Notes under the pieces: model-generated | Databases searched by the model: none | Seen by the model: only the letters and a program-made list of their open reading frames with translations | What the model was told of the DNA's origin: nothing | Program-made: the position numbers and the translations under genes | In this document: positions 62,171 through 64,000 of the stretch, piece after piece | Numbering within the stretch: the stretch's first letter is position 1 | Layout: every line of letters starts with the position of its first letter | Assembly (NCBI RefSeq): GCF_028453695.1 | Contig: NC_135774.1 | Location: 4,712,001-4,776,000, forward strand | Direction of reading: 5' to 3' | Length of the DNA: 64,000 bases | Source of the DNA: Augochlora pura | Taxonomy: Eukaryota > Arthropoda > Insecta > Hymenoptera > Halictidae

Positions 62171-63000
62171 CATCAAGTTGACAACAAATGTGTCCCTTTT
62201 ATGTCACCTCTCCTCTCCAAATTGGACTCGTATGCATCGACTCCGAATTTTGATCCGCTGAAATCGGTATTACTGTGATACCACTGTGGTTTCAGGCGTA
62301 GCATCGTCTTCAATCAAGCTGTCTATCCACCCGTGGCGTCATAAAATTCGTATTCGCGCGCAATAGATTTGTACGATGGCCCCGATGCATCCGCGTTCCC
62401 CCGGCGAACGGTTCATTATTAGAATTGAACGAGGCGCTTCCGAGACCACCGGAATTATACCGTCTTCCGTAAATTAACATAAATGGATCAAGGTCCCCAT
62501 CGCATCGCCTGCGATCCGACGTACTACTTGCATCCTGGCGCAGCGGGCATCCAAACGGCTGCTAGCGTTGCTACTCTGCCGTGCTATTCGCACCCTTGTT
62601 CTAAGAGCGGATATCTCTGCGTCTAATCGATACGCCTAACCTCTGACCTATTATCGCGGAACGCTAGCAAGTTCTTCGCAGATATCGTTGCGCAAGATTC
62701 AGTTCGCGACCGGTTCTGGGAGTTGTTCGATAAATCACCGCCAGGTAATGCACGGTCAAAGACACATCCTCTTGGATCATTCGATGGCTATCTCGGTCGA
62801 AGCTACTGGAGCATGGATGAGCAAGTACCTTTTAGGTAGATCGGCCTCTCAAGGGCACGATTATTAACAGCATCTTCCGGTAGAGGCCGCCAGAAACTGC
62901 GGAATCTCTGCGATTTTTCTCCTAGGCCATTTAACGCTTTAATCAGTTGGCTGTTCTTGATGCTCTCCGCGAAGAAATGGAAATATTTCTCCTCAGAACT
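62171..63000. other. GC-rich island, no supported gene
   Basis: A CpG-containing island. A 47-codon ATG frame (62483-62626) reads MDQGPHRIACDPTYYLHPGA and ends …CYSHPCSKSGYLCV. It has several cysteines but no signal peptide or homologue known to me. Confidence 0.3.
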
Positions 63001-64000
63001 AGCATACTCGTTGTACGTAAATTTACGTAGATTTACGTAGATTTACTACAATATATTTGTAAATCAAAAAATTTTTTTTCATATTTGGAGGTCAAGACGA
63101 AATAAAAGGAACAAATAAAACATAAATAACTATTATAGTGATTGGATTAGGTAATATACTCATCATCGTTTATTATTTTTGATGTACTTTAGGCATACAC
63201 TCTTCCGAAAAGGTTGCAACAGCTAATTGATTAACGGGCGCTCTCGTATTTATCCATTATTAAGTTGCAAAAGTATTCTGTTGATTGGTATTATCTTTGT
63301 TAAATCCGAAACTATATTTAATTCATTTTCTATGTGTACGCAGTAGATCAATGACAATCGAGTGAAGACAAGTTCTGCAATGACGTATCTAGATAAAAAT
63401 ATTTGTATGTTCACCCCAAAGAATTATCGTGTCTAACGATTTCAATGAAATCTATCAGCCACCACTGTTTAAGGATTGGTTCCAAAAACGAGAAGATGAC
63501 TGCTGAACAAATTATTTGGACGTTCAAAAGAATTAATAGAATAGTAAATGCGCTTGTCCTTGTATCAAGTATAAGATAGTAGAACGGTATTGAATACTTC
63601 TATCACTGCAAATGGTGTTAGAAACCGGATTCATTAGAATCTAAATCGGTATAAAATAACAAGAAATTGTTGTAACCCAGATCCAAATAGATGATTTCGA
63701 TGTAAACTATCTAAAGATCATATTAGCGTAAACTAGAGAAATCTGCACATGCCTGAATTATTGACAATTTATACCAAATATTTAGAAGCCATAAAATCAG
63801 GCCCTAATGTTCAAAATGCGATTTAAATTATTTACAAGGAAATCTTGCTGCTAAAAATATATCCTGTACACACTTTTTGACGATTATTATCTATGTGGAA
63901 GATATGAGAACATTTTCCAACGTCAACATAAAAAGAATAAAATGAGTATGGAACACCATTTTCTAAACAGCGTGCTCTTAAGTTTACATTTTGTTAGATA
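63001..64000. other. AT-rich noncoding stretch
   Basis: Begins with the small tandem ATTTACGTAG (63022-63043). The rest is AT-rich with nothing recognised. Confidence 0.45.

Noticed and set aside
62483..62626. 47-codon cysteine-containing ATG frame
   Set aside because: Resembles a small secreted peptide only by its cysteines. No signal peptide, and too short to support.
1..64000. tRNA, rRNA, CRISPR, telomeric TTAGG arrays, bacterial operons
   Set aside because: Looked for by eye on both strands and not found. Small RNA genes could be missed without a covariance search.

Overview
The window looks like nuclear DNA from an insect. It is AT-rich and almost free of open reading frames of convincing length, it is broken up by GC- and CpG-rich islands of roughly 0.5-2 kb, and it carries DNA transposons typical of insects (mariner, Tc1-like, piggyBac-like and Transib) plus one truncated non-LTR retrotransposon. 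The mix would suit a hymenopteran (ant or bee), but nothing here proves the order. There is no rRNA, recognisable tRNA, CRISPR array, operon or bacterial signal. By sequence alone the window reads as intergenic DNA or a very long intron.

The clearest content is mobile. (1) A 924-bp DD34D mariner with perfect 30-bp ends (24105-25028) sits inside a TTAA-flanked piggyBac-like MITE (23993-25109) made of 43-bp repeats. (2) A 1323-bp Transib derivative (30045-31367) has 31-bp ends beginning CACAGTG, a CGACG target duplication and a RAG1-like C-terminal transposase remnant. It sits in the middle of a second, older MITE (about 29863-31568). (3) A 919-bp DD41D mariner (15398-16316) keeps all three catalytic aspartates but has lost most of its DNA-binding domain. 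(4) Three more short TTAA-flanked MITEs are well supported (17168-17374, 50665-50856, 61971-62166) and two are possible (2161-2244, 11870-12117). (5) Tc1-like relics occur at about 53751-54805, 19226, 1015 and 50965. (6) Other repeats are a palindromic MITE (22787-22971), a foldback repeat (59985-60395, single arm at 49690-49860), a 5'-truncated non-LTR element with its A-tail (56819-57184) and a degenerate 30-bp minisatellite (38686-39525).

Host coding content is uncertain. Possible exons are a short ATG exon with a signal-peptide-like start and a consensus splice donor at 37049-37098, a protein-like segment at 60558-60963 that needs frame changes to read through, a 101-codon frame on the minus strand at 47918-48223, and two open frames in GC-rich islands (45740-46069 minus, 51262-51627 plus). 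None matches a family I recognise, and each has a low to moderate score.

Layout: 1-15 kb is AT-rich sequence with GC islands (3.4-4.0, 8.1-9.3 and 12.3-12.8 kb) and old transposon relics; 15-25 kb holds both mariners and three MITEs; 25-37 kb holds the Transib nest between GC islands; 37-47 kb holds the candidate first exon, the minisatellite and the strongest GC islands with microsatellites; 47-64 kb holds MITEs, the Tc1-like and non-LTR relics, the foldback repeat and the coding-like segment at 60.6 kb. I see no cooperating set of genes; the organising feature is repeated, nested transposon insertion.
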